A stretch of 64,000 nucleotides of DNA from Streptomyces noursei (GTDB taxonomy: Bacteria > Actinomycetota > Actinomycetes > Streptomycetales > Streptomycetaceae). Positions 51,289 to 59,988 of the stretch are shown here, in pieces. The notes beneath the pieces were generated by a model. The model was not told the origin of the DNA. It saw only the letters and a list, made by a program, of their open reading frames with translations, and searched no databases. Location: positions 181,091 to 245,090 of the forward strand of contig NZ_LWBU01000384.1 of NCBI RefSeq assembly GCF_001646665.1, read 5' to 3'. Within the stretch, counting starts at the first letter, position 1. Every line of letters starts with the position of its first letter. A program made the translations under genes and the position numbers.

Positions 51289-53225
51289 TGATCCAGCCGA
51301 CAGCCTCCCTCCCCGCCGCCGGGCCGGTGACCGGCGACGCCGCGCTCACCGGAGCGCCCAGCGTCGCCCACGGCCCCGCGCTCCCCGACGACGCCACGAC
51401 CGGGGTGCTCGACCTCTTCGAGTCCTGGGTGCGCCGCACCCCGCAGGCGCCCGCGGTGACCGACGGCGGCCACACCTGGACCTACCGGCAGCTCGACGCC
51501 GCCGCCGACGAGGTCGTGAACGCCCTGCGCGACCGCGTGCGGCCCGGCGAGCTGGTCGGGGTCTGCCTGGACCGCTCCGCCGCACTGGTCGTGACGGCCG
51601 TGGCGCTGGCCCGGCTGGGCGCGGTGTACCTGCCGCTGGGGCCGCGCCCCGGCGAGCGGCGGATCGGCGCCGTCACCGAGGACCTGGACGTCGCCTGCCT
51701 GATCGGCGACCCGGAACTGCTCCCTCCCGCGCACCGGGCGGCCGAGCACATCGCGCTCGCCCTGCCGGGCGAGGGCGCCAACGCGGCCGGCACGGTGGTG
51801 GCGGCCTTCGCCGCGCCGCCGCGTCCCGGCGCGCTCCGGGCACCGCGTGAGGCGTTCTACGCCGTGCTGACGTCCGGCTCCACGGGCCGGCCCAAGGCGG
51901 TCGTCGTCGGAGAGCCGTCGCTCGGCGCGCTCCTCGACTGGTACCGCGCCGAGACCGGCCTCGCGCCCGGCGACCGGCAGTCCCTGCTCATCGGCGTCGC
52001 GTTCGACCCGCATCTGCTGGAGCTGTGGGCCGGGCTGACGTCGGGGGCGGCGCTCGTCCCCGCCCCCGACGCCGTCCGCTGGGACACCGACCTGCTCGTC
52101 TCCTGGTGGCGCGAGGCCGCCGTGACCGTGGGCGTCGCCGCCACGCCCATGGTGGAGCCGCTGCTGGAACAGCCCTGGCCGCAGGGTCTGGCGCTGCGTC
52201 ACCTCGTCGTCGGCGGCGACCGGATGCGCCGCCGCCCGGGCCCGGACGTGACCGCGACGGTCCACAACGCCTACGGTCCCGCCGAGGCCACCGTCGTCAC
52301 CACCACCCACGCCATGCGCGCCGCGGACGCGGCGGCGGACGGCACGGGTGCCCCGCCGATCGGCGTCCCCATACCGGGCGTGACCGTCGTCGTCACCGGC
52401 GCCGACGGCCACCCCGTGCCCCGGGGCGAGGAGGGCGAACTCCGCGTCGAGGGCACCGCCCTGGCCCTCGGATACCTGGACCCCGAGCTGACCGCGGCCC
52501 GCTTCACCGCGCCCGCGCCGGGCCCGGGCCTGCCGGGGGTGAGCCGGCTGTACCGCACCGGCGACCGGGTCCGGATGCGGCAGGACGGCCTGCTGGAGTT
52601 CCTCGGCCGTCTCGACGACCAGGTGAAGATCAGCGGCGTACGCATCGAGCCCGCCGAGGTCGAGGCCGCGCTGGAGAAGGACCCGGCCGTGCGGGGAGCC
52701 GTCGTGACCGCGCCCCGCACGCCCGACGGCCGGACGCGCCTGGTGGCGTACGTGCGCCCCGCGGCGGGCGCCACGACCACCGGCGAGGCGTTGCTGACGG
52801 CGGTACGGGACTGGCTGCCCGAACAGGCCGTGCCCGCGGCCGTGCGGATCGTCGACTCCTTCCCGCTGGACGCCAACGGCAAGGTGGACCGGGCGGCGCT
52901 GACGCGCGACGCGGCGGCCCCGGACGGGACCGGCGCCCCGGACGCCGGCGCGGCGGGCGCGGACGCTCCGGCCCCGGCCACGCCCGGCGAGCGGATCGTC
53001 CTCGACGCCGTGCGCGACCTCCTGGCCCGGCCCGCGACCGCGCTCACCGACAACTTCACCAAGGCCGGCGGCACGTCCATCGTCGCCGCCCGGCTGCTGA
53101 CCGTCATCGAGAAGGAGTGCGGCGTACGCCTGCGTGCGCCCGAGCTCCTGCGCCAGCCGGACCTGCGGGCCGTCGCCGCCCTCGTCGACCGCCGCCGTGC
53201 CGCGGCGCGCGGAACGGGGGCCTGA
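51288..53225 (+). CDS. NRPS A-T didomain
   Basis: This 645-residue protein has an adenylation domain (LTSGSTGRPKAVVV, NAYGPAEAT, LYRTGDRVRMRQDG, GRLDDQVKISGVRIEP, NGKVDR) and a T domain NFTKAGGTSIVAARL (Ser about 596), but no C domain. By eye the specificity residues are D-P-L-V-V-G-A-V-V-K, a hydrophobic pocket, possibly for an aromatic or large aliphatic residue. Its ATG overlaps the previous stop (TGATG). It depends on a C domain of another protein for condensation. A disordered Ala/Asp-rich linker joins A and T. Confidence 0.88.
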   Translation: MIQPTASLPAAGPVTGDAALTGAPSVAHGPALPDDATTGVLDLFESWVRRTPQAPAVTDGGHTWTYRQLDAAADEVVNALRDRVRPGELVGVCLDRSAALVVTAVALARLGAVYLPLGPRPGERRIGAVTEDLDVACLIGDPELLPPAHRAAEHIALALPGEGANAAGTVVAAFAAPPRPGALRAPREAFYAVLTSGSTGRPKAVVVGEPSLGALLDWYRAETGLAPGDRQSLLIGVAFDPHLLELWAGLTSGAALVPAPDAVRWDTDLLVSWWREAAVTVGVAATPMVEPLLEQPWPQGLALRHLVVGGDRMRRRPGPDVTATVHNAYGPAEATVVTTTHAMRAADAAADGTGAPPIGVPIPGVTVVVTGADGHPVPRGEEGELRVEGTALALGYLDPELTAARFTAPAPGPGLPGVSRLYRTGDRVRMRQDGLLEFLGRLDDQVKISGVRIEPAEVEAALEKDPAVRGAVVTAPRTPDGRTRLVAYVRPAAGATTTGEALLTAVRDWLPEQAVPAAVRIVDSFPLDANGKVDRAALTRDAAAPDGTGAPDAGAAGADAPAPATPGERIVLDAVRDLLARPATALTDNFTKAGGTSIVAARLLTVIEKECGVRLRAPELLRQPDLRAVAALVDRRRAAARGTGA

Positions 53226-53226
53226 G

Positions 53227-55107
53227 ATGACCGTCCTCGTACCCCGCACCGACGACACACCGGAGGCGGAAGCCGTGCCGACATCCCCCGCCCGGGCCGT
53301 ACCCGCCGGTCCCCGGCCGCCGTTCGCCGCCGGGCTGCCCGCCCTGGTGGCGTGGCACGCCGCGCGCGACCCGCACGCCCTGGCCGTGGCCGACGGCGAC
53401 ACCACGCTCACCTACGAGCGGCTCGTCTCCTGGGCCCGGTCCCTCGCCTCGCACCTGCACGAGCACGGGGTCCGGCCGGGTGACCGGGTGGCGCTGCTCA
53501 TGCCGCGCTCGGCGCGCACCGTCGTCGCGCAGCTGGCCCTGTGGTGGGCGGGCGCCACGTGCGTACCGCTGGATCCGGCGCACCCCCGCCCGCGCTCGGA
53601 GGCGATGGCGGCCGACGCCGGGGTGACGCTGACCGTCGGCGACGACAAGCTCCTCGAGTCGGTGGCCCTCACCGGCCCCACGCTCGCTCTCCCGGCCGAG
53701 GAGCCGCTGTCCGGGACCCGGGCGCCGGCTCCCGAACCGGGCCCCGACGCGCTGGCGTTCATCATGTTCACCTCCGGCTCGACCGGGCGGCCGAAGGGCG
53801 TCTGCGTACCGCACCGGGCCGTCGCCGAGCTGCTGTCGGAGCCGGCGTACGTCACCCTCACCCCCCGCGACCGGGTGCTCTTCCACTCCCCCGCGACCTT
53901 CGACGCCTCGACGTTCGAGGTGTGGGGAGCCCTCGCCAACGGCGCGGCCGTGGTGGTGTGCACCGTCGAGAAGCCCTCGTTCGAGGACCTCGCCCAGCAC
54001 GTGGAACGCCACGGCGCGACCGTCGCGTTCTTCACCACCGCCCTCTTCCACCAGCTCGCCGCCCGCCGGTCGCGGGTGTTCTCCCTGCTCCGTACGGTCG
54101 TGGTGGGCGGCGAGGCGCTGTCGGCGGAGCACGCGGGGCGGGTCCTGCGCGCGTTCCCCTGGCTGGAGCTGGTCAACGGCTACGGCCCCACGGAGACCAC
54201 CACCTTCGCCACCGCCCACCGGGTCACCGCCGCGGACTGCGACGGGCACGTGCCGATCGGCCGGCCCGTCGCGGGCGCGACCGCGCACGTCCTGGACGAC
54301 ACCGGCCGGCCGGTCCCGGACGGCGGGCGCGGCGAACTGTGGATCGGTGGCAGCCGACTGGCGCTCGGCTACGCGGGCCTGCCCGCGCTGACCGCCGAGC
54401 GCTTCGTCGACCGCCCCGGCCTCGGCCGGGTGTACCGCACCGGTGACATCGTCTCCGTACGCCCGGACGGAAACCTCGACTTCCACGGCCGGACCGACGA
54501 CCAGGTGAAGGTACGCGGCTTCCGCATCGAACCGGGAGAGGTCGAGCACGCCCTGCGCCGGCAGCCCGACGTGGAGGACGCGGCCGTCACCGTGCACCGG
54601 CCCTCGCCGGACGACGCCCGGCTCGTCGCGTTCGTCGTGGCGGCGCCCGGCCCGGTGCCCCGGCCCGGCGCGCTGCGCGAGCGGCTCGCCGCGACCCTGC
54701 CCGCGCACCTGGTCCCCGACGAGGTGACGGTCGTCGGCCGGCTGCCGCTGACGGCCTCGGGCAAGGTCGACCGGCGCGCCCTCGCCGATCTCGCCCCCGG
54801 CGGGACCGCCGCGCTCCCGGCCGCGCCGCTGACGCCGTTGCAGCAGGCGGTCGCGGACATCTGGAGCCGCTCCCTGGGCCGCGAGGTCACCCGGCCCGAC
54901 GCCGACTTCCTCGCGCTGGGCGGGCACTCCCTGCTCGCGCTCGTCGTCACCGACGACCTGCGCGAGGAGCTGGGCGTCGACGTGGCGCTCGCCGACTTCT
55001 TCGCCGCCCCCACGGTGGCCGGGCAGGCCGCCCTGGTCGAGCGGGCCCTGCTCGACGCCCACAGCGACCTGCGCCCGAGCGCCCAGGAGGACCCCGATGG
55101 CCAGTGA
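53227..55107 (+). CDS. NRPS A-T didomain (Val/Ile-type A domain)
   Basis: This 626-residue protein has an A domain (FTSGSTGRPKGVCVPH, FDASTFEVWG, VVVGGEAL, NGYGPTETTT, YRTGDIVSVRPDG, GRTDDQVKVRGFRIEPGE, SGKVDR) and a T domain FLALGGHSLLAL (Ser about 567). No C domain is present. By eye the specificity residues are D-A-F-F-V-G-G-T-F-K, close to well-known valine codes (D-A-F-W-I-G-G-T-F-K), so Val or Ile is likely. The gene follows the previous stop by one base and overlaps the next by eleven. Confidence 0.9.
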   Translation: MTVLVPRTDDTPEAEAVPTSPARAVPAGPRPPFAAGLPALVAWHAARDPHALAVADGDTTLTYERLVSWARSLASHLHEHGVRPGDRVALLMPRSARTVVAQLALWWAGATCVPLDPAHPRPRSEAMAADAGVTLTVGDDKLLESVALTGPTLALPAEEPLSGTRAPAPEPGPDALAFIMFTSGSTGRPKGVCVPHRAVAELLSEPAYVTLTPRDRVLFHSPATFDASTFEVWGALANGAAVVVCTVEKPSFEDLAQHVERHGATVAFFTTALFHQLAARRSRVFSLLRTVVVGGEALSAEHAGRVLRAFPWLELVNGYGPTETTTFATAHRVTAADCDGHVPIGRPVAGATAHVLDDTGRPVPDGGRGELWIGGSRLALGYAGLPALTAERFVDRPGLGRVYRTGDIVSVRPDGNLDFHGRTDDQVKVRGFRIEPGEVEHALRRQPDVEDAAVTVHRPSPDDARLVAFVVAAPGPVPRPGALRERLAATLPAHLVPDEVTVVGRLPLTASGKVDRRALADLAPGGTAALPAAPLTPLQQAVADIWSRSLGREVTRPDADFLALGGHSLLALVVTDDLREELGVDVALADFFAAPTVAGQAALVERALLDAHSDLRPSAQEDPDGQ

Positions 55108-58100
55108 CACCCCTGCGGCCGGCGACACGGCGACACCCGGCGGCGGCATGCTGCCGGCGGTCGGCACACCGGAGCCCGCCGGCGGCTCGTCGACCCCCGG
55201 CGGCACACCGGCGGCCGGGTCCTCGGCCGCCCTCCAGGAGGAGCTGCTGCGCCGCGCGCGTGCCCGTGGCGCGGGCCGGCCCACCGCGCCGGCCACGGGC
55301 GCCCGGACGGACGGCGGCCCGGCACCGCTGTCCCACGCCCAGCGCCGTATGTGGCTGATGGACCGGCTCGGGCACGGCGACGCCTCCTACAGCGTGCCGT
55401 TCGCCACCCGGCTGCGCGGCCCGCTGGACGTCGAAGCGCTGGGCACCGCCCTGACCGCGCTCGTCCGGCGTCACGAGATCCTGCGGACGCGGTACGGGCA
55501 GCGGGAGGGCGAACCCTTCCAGGAGGCCCTGCCCGCACCCGGCCCGATCGGGGCGCGGGTGGTGGACGCGGACCCCGAGCGCGCCCGGGACCTGCTGGTC
55601 GAGGAGGCGCGCCGGCCGTTCGACCTGTCCGCCGGCCCCCTGCCCCGGCTGCTGGTGCTGCGGCACGGGCCGGAGGACCACACGGTGCTGCTGACCTTCC
55701 ACCACATCGCCGTCGACGGCGCCTCCCTGGAGGTCGTCGCGCGTGACCTGACCCGGCTCTACACGGCCGCACTCGGCGGTACGGAACCGGAGCCGGTCCC
55801 CGCTCCGCCCCGCTACGCGGACTTCGCCCGCCACGAGCACGCGTCGGCCGACCGGTTCGAGGAGGGGCTGCGCCACTGGACCGCCCGCCTGGAGGGGGCC
55901 GTGCCGCCGGCGCTGCCCCGCCCGGTGCGGCCGCCCGCCGACGTGGCCGCACGGCCCGCCGGCGTCCGCACCCTGCCGCTCGCCCCGCACGTCCCGGGTG
56001 CGCTGCGCGCACTGGGCGCCGCGCACCGGGCCACCCTGTTCACGGTCGCCCTGGCCGCGTCCTTCGCGGCCCTGCACCGCCTCACCGGCGAGGACGACCT
56101 GCTCATCGGTGTCGCCGGCACCCACCGCAGGGGTACGGACATGCGGGAGCTGGTGGGCCTGTGCGTCAACACCCTTCCGGTGCGGGTCGACGCGTCCGGG
56201 GACCCGGCGTTCACCGTGCTCCTGGAGCGGGTGCGGGACGCGCTGCTGGAGGCCCAGAGCCACCGGGACGTGCCGTTCGACCTCGTGGTGGAACGGCTGG
56301 GTGCCGCGGCCCGTGCCGCCGACGGGACGGCGCTGGTGCGGGTGACCGCCGACGTGGTGGCGGAGCCCACGGTATTGCGGCTGCCCGGCACGGAGGGCAC
56401 GTACGTGGACGTGGGCGTCGGCGAGGCCAAGTTCGACCTGTCGTTCGGCCTGCTCGACACGGAGGGCCCCGCCGCGCTCGTCCAATACGGCCGCGCCGCG
56501 CTGGACGAGCCGGCGGCCGCCGCGCTGGCCGACGGCTACGCGGCCCTGCTCACCGCCGTCGCCGCCGATCCGGGGCTGCGGCTGTCCCGGCTGCCCGCTA
56601 CGGCCCCGGAGCACGGCCCCGGGCGCCCGGGCGCCGGGACCGCGGCCGGCCGCCCGGACGGCACGGACTCCGCCGACGGCGGAGGGGGCACGGACGGTAC
56701 GGACGGCCCGGACGCGCATCCGGCGCAGGCGCTGCTGCGGGCGCACCCCGAGGTCGCCGACGCCGTCGTCGTCGAGCCGGCCGGCGGACCGCTGCTGGCC
56801 TACGCCGTGCCGCGGCGCATCGGTGGCCCCTCCCGCGCCGAACTGCGCTCCTACCTGCGGGCGTCGCTGCCGGCGGCGTCGGTGCCCGTCACCGTGACCC
56901 CGCTGGACGCCGTGCCCCGGACGCCCCAGGGGGCGCCGGACGTCGCGCGGCTGCCCGGGATGCCGTCCGTCCCGGCTCCGGCCGGGCCGCGCGCGGAAGC
57001 GGTGACCGAGGCGTTCGCGGCGGTGCTGGGCTGTCCGCCGCCCGGGCCGGACGACGACTTCTTCGTCCTGGGCGGGCACTCGCTCGCCGCGGTCCGGCTC
57101 GCGGAACGTCTGCGCGGTGCGCTGCGGCTGCCGCTGACCGGCCTGGACGTCCTGCAGGCCCGTACCCCCCGGGCGGTCGTCGCCCTCCTGGACGGGCGCG
57201 CGGAGGAGCGCGCCGCCGCCGCTGCCGTGCCCGCGCGCCGGGCGCGTCTGCGCGGTACGCGGGAGGGGACGGTCCTGGTCACCGGTGGCACCGGTGGGGT
57301 CGGGGCGTTCGTCCTGCGGGAGCTCGCCGCGCGCGGGCGTCCCGTGCTGGCCCTCGCCCGGCCGGAGTCCGCGCACCTGGTGGCCGGGGACGGGGTGGAC
57401 GTCGTCGAGGGCGACCTCGCCGATCCGGACGGCCTGGCCGCGGCGGTCGCGCGTGCCGACGCGGTGGTCCACGCGGCGTGCACGTTCACCCGCCCCGAGG
57501 TGGACGTGGCCGCCATGGAGGCGATGGTCCGGGCCTGGGAACGCGGTCCGTTCGTCTTCGTCAGCAGCGTCGACGCCTACGGGCACCCCGCCGAGGACCT
57601 GGTGGAGGAGGAGTCCCCGTCGCGGCAGCCGCTGAGCCCCTACGGCCGGGCCAAGCTGGACTGCGAGCGGCTGCTGCTCGACGCGGCCGGCACCGGAGGG
57701 CGCGGAGGTGCGAGCGCCGTACGCTCCCCGCTGGTGTGGGGCCCGCACGACCGGCTCCGCGACCAGCTGCGCTGGGGTGCCACGGGGGTGCTCTACCAGG
57801 CGGTACGGGAGGGACGGCCGGTCACCCTGCCGGCGCCGGGCTCCCACGGCCACGCCTGGTACGGCGCGCCGTGGGTGCACGCGGCGGCGCTGGCCCGCGC
57901 GGTGACGTCCTGCCTGGACGCGCCCGTGCACGGGGTGGCGAACGCCGTGGGGGGCCACGTCTCGTGGCGGGACCTCACCACGCACCTGGCCGGGCTGCTG
58001 CACGCCGGTGACCCGGAGGCGCGGGACGGTGTCGTCCGGGCGATCCGCGAGACGGACGAGGTCCATCCCGACCTCGACCATCACTGGCGCTACCGCGCCG

Positions 58101-58186
58101 AGCGCCTCGCCCCGGCCCTGCGGGAGCACCCGGACGAGGACTGGCGCACCGTCCTGCGCGCCATGGTCGCCCCGTCCGGCTCCTGA
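55097..58186 (+). CDS. NRPS C-(A remnant)-T-SDR terminal protein
   Basis: This 1029-residue protein has a Pro/Gly/Ala-rich head (1-70), a C domain with PLSHAQRRMWLMDRLG and HHIAVDG, a short remnant of an A-domain C-terminal subdomain (about 545-615, LRAHPEVADAVVVEPAGG and ASLPAASVPVTVTPLDAVPRT) without the ATP-binding core, a T domain DFFVLGGHSLAAVRL (Ser about 661), and an extended SDR domain (724-1020) with VTGGTGGVGAFVL, VVHAAC, FVFVSSVDAYG and YGRAK. No thioesterase is present. The SDR is probably a reductive release domain giving an aldehyde or alcohol, though it also resembles NAD epimerases. Loading of T must come from another A domain. Confidence 0.88.
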   Translation: MASDTPAAGDTATPGGGMLPAVGTPEPAGGSSTPGGTPAAGSSAALQEELLRRARARGAGRPTAPATGARTDGGPAPLSHAQRRMWLMDRLGHGDASYSVPFATRLRGPLDVEALGTALTALVRRHEILRTRYGQREGEPFQEALPAPGPIGARVVDADPERARDLLVEEARRPFDLSAGPLPRLLVLRHGPEDHTVLLTFHHIAVDGASLEVVARDLTRLYTAALGGTEPEPVPAPPRYADFARHEHASADRFEEGLRHWTARLEGAVPPALPRPVRPPADVAARPAGVRTLPLAPHVPGALRALGAAHRATLFTVALAASFAALHRLTGEDDLLIGVAGTHRRGTDMRELVGLCVNTLPVRVDASGDPAFTVLLERVRDALLEAQSHRDVPFDLVVERLGAAARAADGTALVRVTADVVAEPTVLRLPGTEGTYVDVGVGEAKFDLSFGLLDTEGPAALVQYGRAALDEPAAAALADGYAALLTAVAADPGLRLSRLPATAPEHGPGRPGAGTAAGRPDGTDSADGGGGTDGTDGPDAHPAQALLRAHPEVADAVVVEPAGGPLLAYAVPRRIGGPSRAELRSYLRASLPAASVPVTVTPLDAVPRTPQGAPDVARLPGMPSVPAPAGPRAEAVTEAFAAVLGCPPPGPDDDFFVLGGHSLAAVRLAERLRGALRLPLTGLDVLQARTPRAVVALLDGRAEERAAAAAVPARRARLRGTREGTVLVTGGTGGVGAFVLRELAARGRPVLALARPESAHLVAGDGVDVVEGDLADPDGLAAAVARADAVVHAACTFTRPEVDVAAMEAMVRAWERGPFVFVSSVDAYGHPAEDLVEEESPSRQPLSPYGRAKLDCERLLLDAAGTGGRGGASAVRSPLVWGPHDRLRDQLRWGATGVLYQAVREGRPVTLPAPGSHGHAWYGAPWVHAAALARAVTSCLDAPVHGVANAVGGHVSWRDLTTHLAGLLHAGDPEARDGVVRAIRETDEVHPDLDHHWRYRAERLAPALREHPDEDWRTVLRAMVAPSGS

Positions 58187-58217
58187 GCCCGGCCGCCTCT
58201 CCCGCTCGGCTCCCCTG

Positions 58218-58255
58218 CCCGCCCCGCCCGCGCTGCCCGTCCTGGGCGGGGCGGG
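58218..58255 (+). terminator. Terminator of the NRPS locus
   Basis: CCCGCCCCGCCC (58218-58229) pairs perfectly with GGGCGGGGCGGG (58244-58255) around a 14-base loop, 32 bases after the last NRPS stop. Confidence 0.65.
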
Positions 58256-58461
58256 CGGGGCCGGCTGCTCCCGTGGCGGAGCGGGTGTTCCCACGGCGGG
58301 CCTGTGCGGACGCGGTGAGATGCCACCGGCGCTGGACGCGCGGCGTTCCGGACCGCCTGGGCGCAGGCCGTCCGAACGGCCGTCGACCGGAGTCCTGACG
58401 TCATGGGTGTGTGGCGTGAATTCGCGGGTAGTCGCGCCCCATGAGCGCACGGGGGTACCGC

Positions 58462-58938
58462 ATGGCGGATGCACACGACGAGGCGGACCGGGTGTCGGCC
58501 GACGACCGGCCGATGACGGCCTCGGCCGTGTACGAAGGCGATTCTTCGTGCATCGGCATGGCGCGGGACTTCGCCCGCGACTTCCTCACCCGCATCCAGG
58601 CCGTCCACGGCCTGCCGGTGTCGGAGCGGGCCATGGGCATGGTGCAGCTGGTGGTCAGCGAGCTGGTCACCAACGTCTGCAAGTACGCGCCCGGCCCCTG
58701 CCTCCTGGATCTCGAGGTCAGCGGCGGGCTGGTCGTGGTGACCGTGTGGGACAGCGCCCCCGAACTGCCGTTCCCCAGGGCCGCGGACGCGAGCCGGGTC
58801 GGCCAGCACGGCATGGAGATCGTCGTCGCCGTCTGCCAGAGCTTCACCATCGAGCGCCAGCCCGTCGGCAAGCGGACCAGGGCCGCCGTGGCGCTGGCGG
58901 ACGATCCGGGCGGCCACGTCGCCGGCCGCACCGCCTGA
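58462..58938 (+). CDS. Anti-sigma-type ATP-binding protein (HATPase_c_2)
   Basis: This 158-residue protein has the Bergerat ATP-binding fold of RsbW-like regulators: VVSELVTNVCKYAPGPCLLDLEV (N box), VTVWDSAPELPFPR (G1 box) and GMEIVVAVCQSF. Such small streptomycete proteins usually bind sigma or anti-sigma factors as kinases of the phospho-switch. No partner gene is adjacent. ATG 58462 follows GGGGGTACC; an in-frame ATG at 58441 would add seven residues. Confidence 0.87.
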   Translation: MADAHDEADRVSADDRPMTASAVYEGDSSCIGMARDFARDFLTRIQAVHGLPVSERAMGMVQLVVSELVTNVCKYAPGPCLLDLEVSGGLVVVTVWDSAPELPFPRAADASRVGQHGMEIVVAVCQSFTIERQPVGKRTRAAVALADDPGGHVAGRTA

Positions 58939-59082
58939 TCCCGTCCGGCGTCCTGCCCCGGCCAGTCCAGGACCCGCCGCTTCCGGCGAAGCCGTGGGGT
59001 TCACCCGTGCGGCCCAGCATGCCGCCCGGCTGCCCGGGCAGACGCGGGATCACGGGCCGGCCCGTCCTGCGGTCCGCCGTGC

Positions 59083-59126
59083 GGGGCGTACCGCAGTCGA
59101 ACCCCGAGCCGACTGCGGTACGCCCC
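59083..59126. terminator. Very strong bidirectional hairpin
   Basis: GGGGCGTACCGCAGTCG (59083-59099) and CGACTGCGGTACGCCCC (59110-59126) pair perfectly over 17 bp with a 10-base loop. It lies four bases from the stop of the minus-strand gene at 59131 and downstream of the ATPase gene, so it serves both. Confidence 0.8.
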
Positions 59127-59130
59127 GTGT

Positions 59131-59388
59131 TCAGGTGACGGTGACCCGCAGCACGTACGGCTCACCGGTGCTGATCGCCGCGGCCTGTTCGCGCAGATCG
59201 GCGTGGGTGAATTCGAGCAGCGCCCGGTCGGCGGCCCGGCGGAGCCGCGGGAGTATGTCCTCGACGGGCCTGCCACGGTGCGTCTCGGCCAGCTCGGCGA
59301 AGACCCGCTGGTAGGGGGCGCCGTACGTACCGGCGCTGTCGGCCAGCAACCGGTCCAGGTGCCGCCTGTCCACTCTGATGTCACCCAT
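59131..59388 (-). CDS. Small conserved hypothetical protein
   Basis: This 85-residue helical protein (MGDIRVDRRHLDRLLADS, then YQRVFAELAETHRGRPVEDI and HADLREQAAAISTGE) has no signal peptide. GGGAGCGGG precedes ATG 59388. The amphipathic pattern suggests a small helical bundle, perhaps a partner-binding protein. The function is unknown. Confidence 0.7.
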   Translation of the reverse strand: MGDIRVDRRHLDRLLADSAGTYGAPYQRVFAELAETHRGRPVEDILPRLRRAADRALLEFTHADLREQAAAISTGEPYVLRVTVT

Positions 59389-59529
59389 GACCCGCTCCCG
59401 TACGTGCGGGGGCCCGGCCGTTCCGGACCCTCTCCCACGACGCTACGAGACGGGTCTGACAATGCCGCCGCCATCGGAGCGGGGCGGTTCGGAGGCAACG
59501 CTCCGGCGCCGTGGACCGTCCCTGAAGGC

Positions 59530-59976
59530 GTGATCGATTCTCTGTTCTTCGGTGAACCGGACCAGACCGCCGAGGAGACGGTCCGTCGCGGGCCGCTGCG
59601 GCGGCACGTCCTGTGGGTCGTCGGTGTGACCGTCTTCGCGGTGGGCCTGGGCTGGGCGACGGCTCTCTTCCGCCTCGGTCCGGACGAGTACGGGCTGCCA
59701 CCCGCCGCCCCGGGCTCTGCCTGGCCCTATCTGGCCGTGTGGGGCGTCACGGGCCTGGTGGTCGCCGCGACGCTGAGGGCGACCGCCGCCCGGCTGCCCG
59801 TCTACGCTCCCGGGCGCACGGCGACCGTGCTGGTCGCCGTGGGCACCCGGCTCGCCCTGAGCTGGCGCCCCGAGGCTCCGTTGCTGGCCGCGCTGGTCGT
59901 GGGGGCGCTCGCCGTGGCCGCCGGCTGGTGCGCCGTCGCGGTGCGGACCCGCTGCCCCGCGGCCCGGCCCCGGTGA
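59530..59976 (+). CDS. Small membrane protein, unknown
   Basis: This 148-residue protein has about three to four hydrophobic segments (HVLWVVGVTVFAVGLGWATALF, WPYLAVWGVTGLVVAATLRA and LLAALVVGALAVAAGWCAVAV) and basic loops. GTG 59530 is the only in-frame start near the beginning of protein-like sequence; its ribosome site (GAAGG) is close. The frame is open upstream, but that part overlaps the small minus-strand gene. The family is not recognised. Confidence 0.6.
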   Translation: MIDSLFFGEPDQTAEETVRRGPLRRHVLWVVGVTVFAVGLGWATALFRLGPDEYGLPPAAPGSAWPYLAVWGVTGLVVAATLRATAARLPVYAPGRTATVLVAVGTRLALSWRPEAPLLAALVVGALAVAAGWCAVAVRTRCPAARPR

Positions 59977-59985
59977 GACGGGGCC
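59966..59985. terminator. Hairpin across the convergent stops
   Basis: GGCCCCG (59966-59972) pairs with CGGGGCC (59979-59985) around a loop that contains the stop of the plus-strand membrane protein gene, 13 bases before the stop of the convergent HEAT-like gene. Confidence 0.5.
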
Positions 59986-59988
59986 CGC

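Noticed and set aside
55097..58186. Thioesterase release domain
   Set aside because: There is no GxSxG alpha/beta hydrolase domain at the C-terminus; an SDR fold occupies that place. The upstream hydrolase at 43455 is membrane-anchored and not a typical type II thioesterase.
44881..58186. MbtH-like gene in the NRPS locus
   Set aside because: No small frame with the MbtH signature (for example the conserved Trp-rich pattern) was found in any gap.
54947..58474. An 1175-codon minus-strand frame opposite the last NRPS gene
   Set aside because: It is a shadow of the C-T-SDR protein with only low-complexity Arg/Gly/His sequence. The plus frame has all NRPS motifs.
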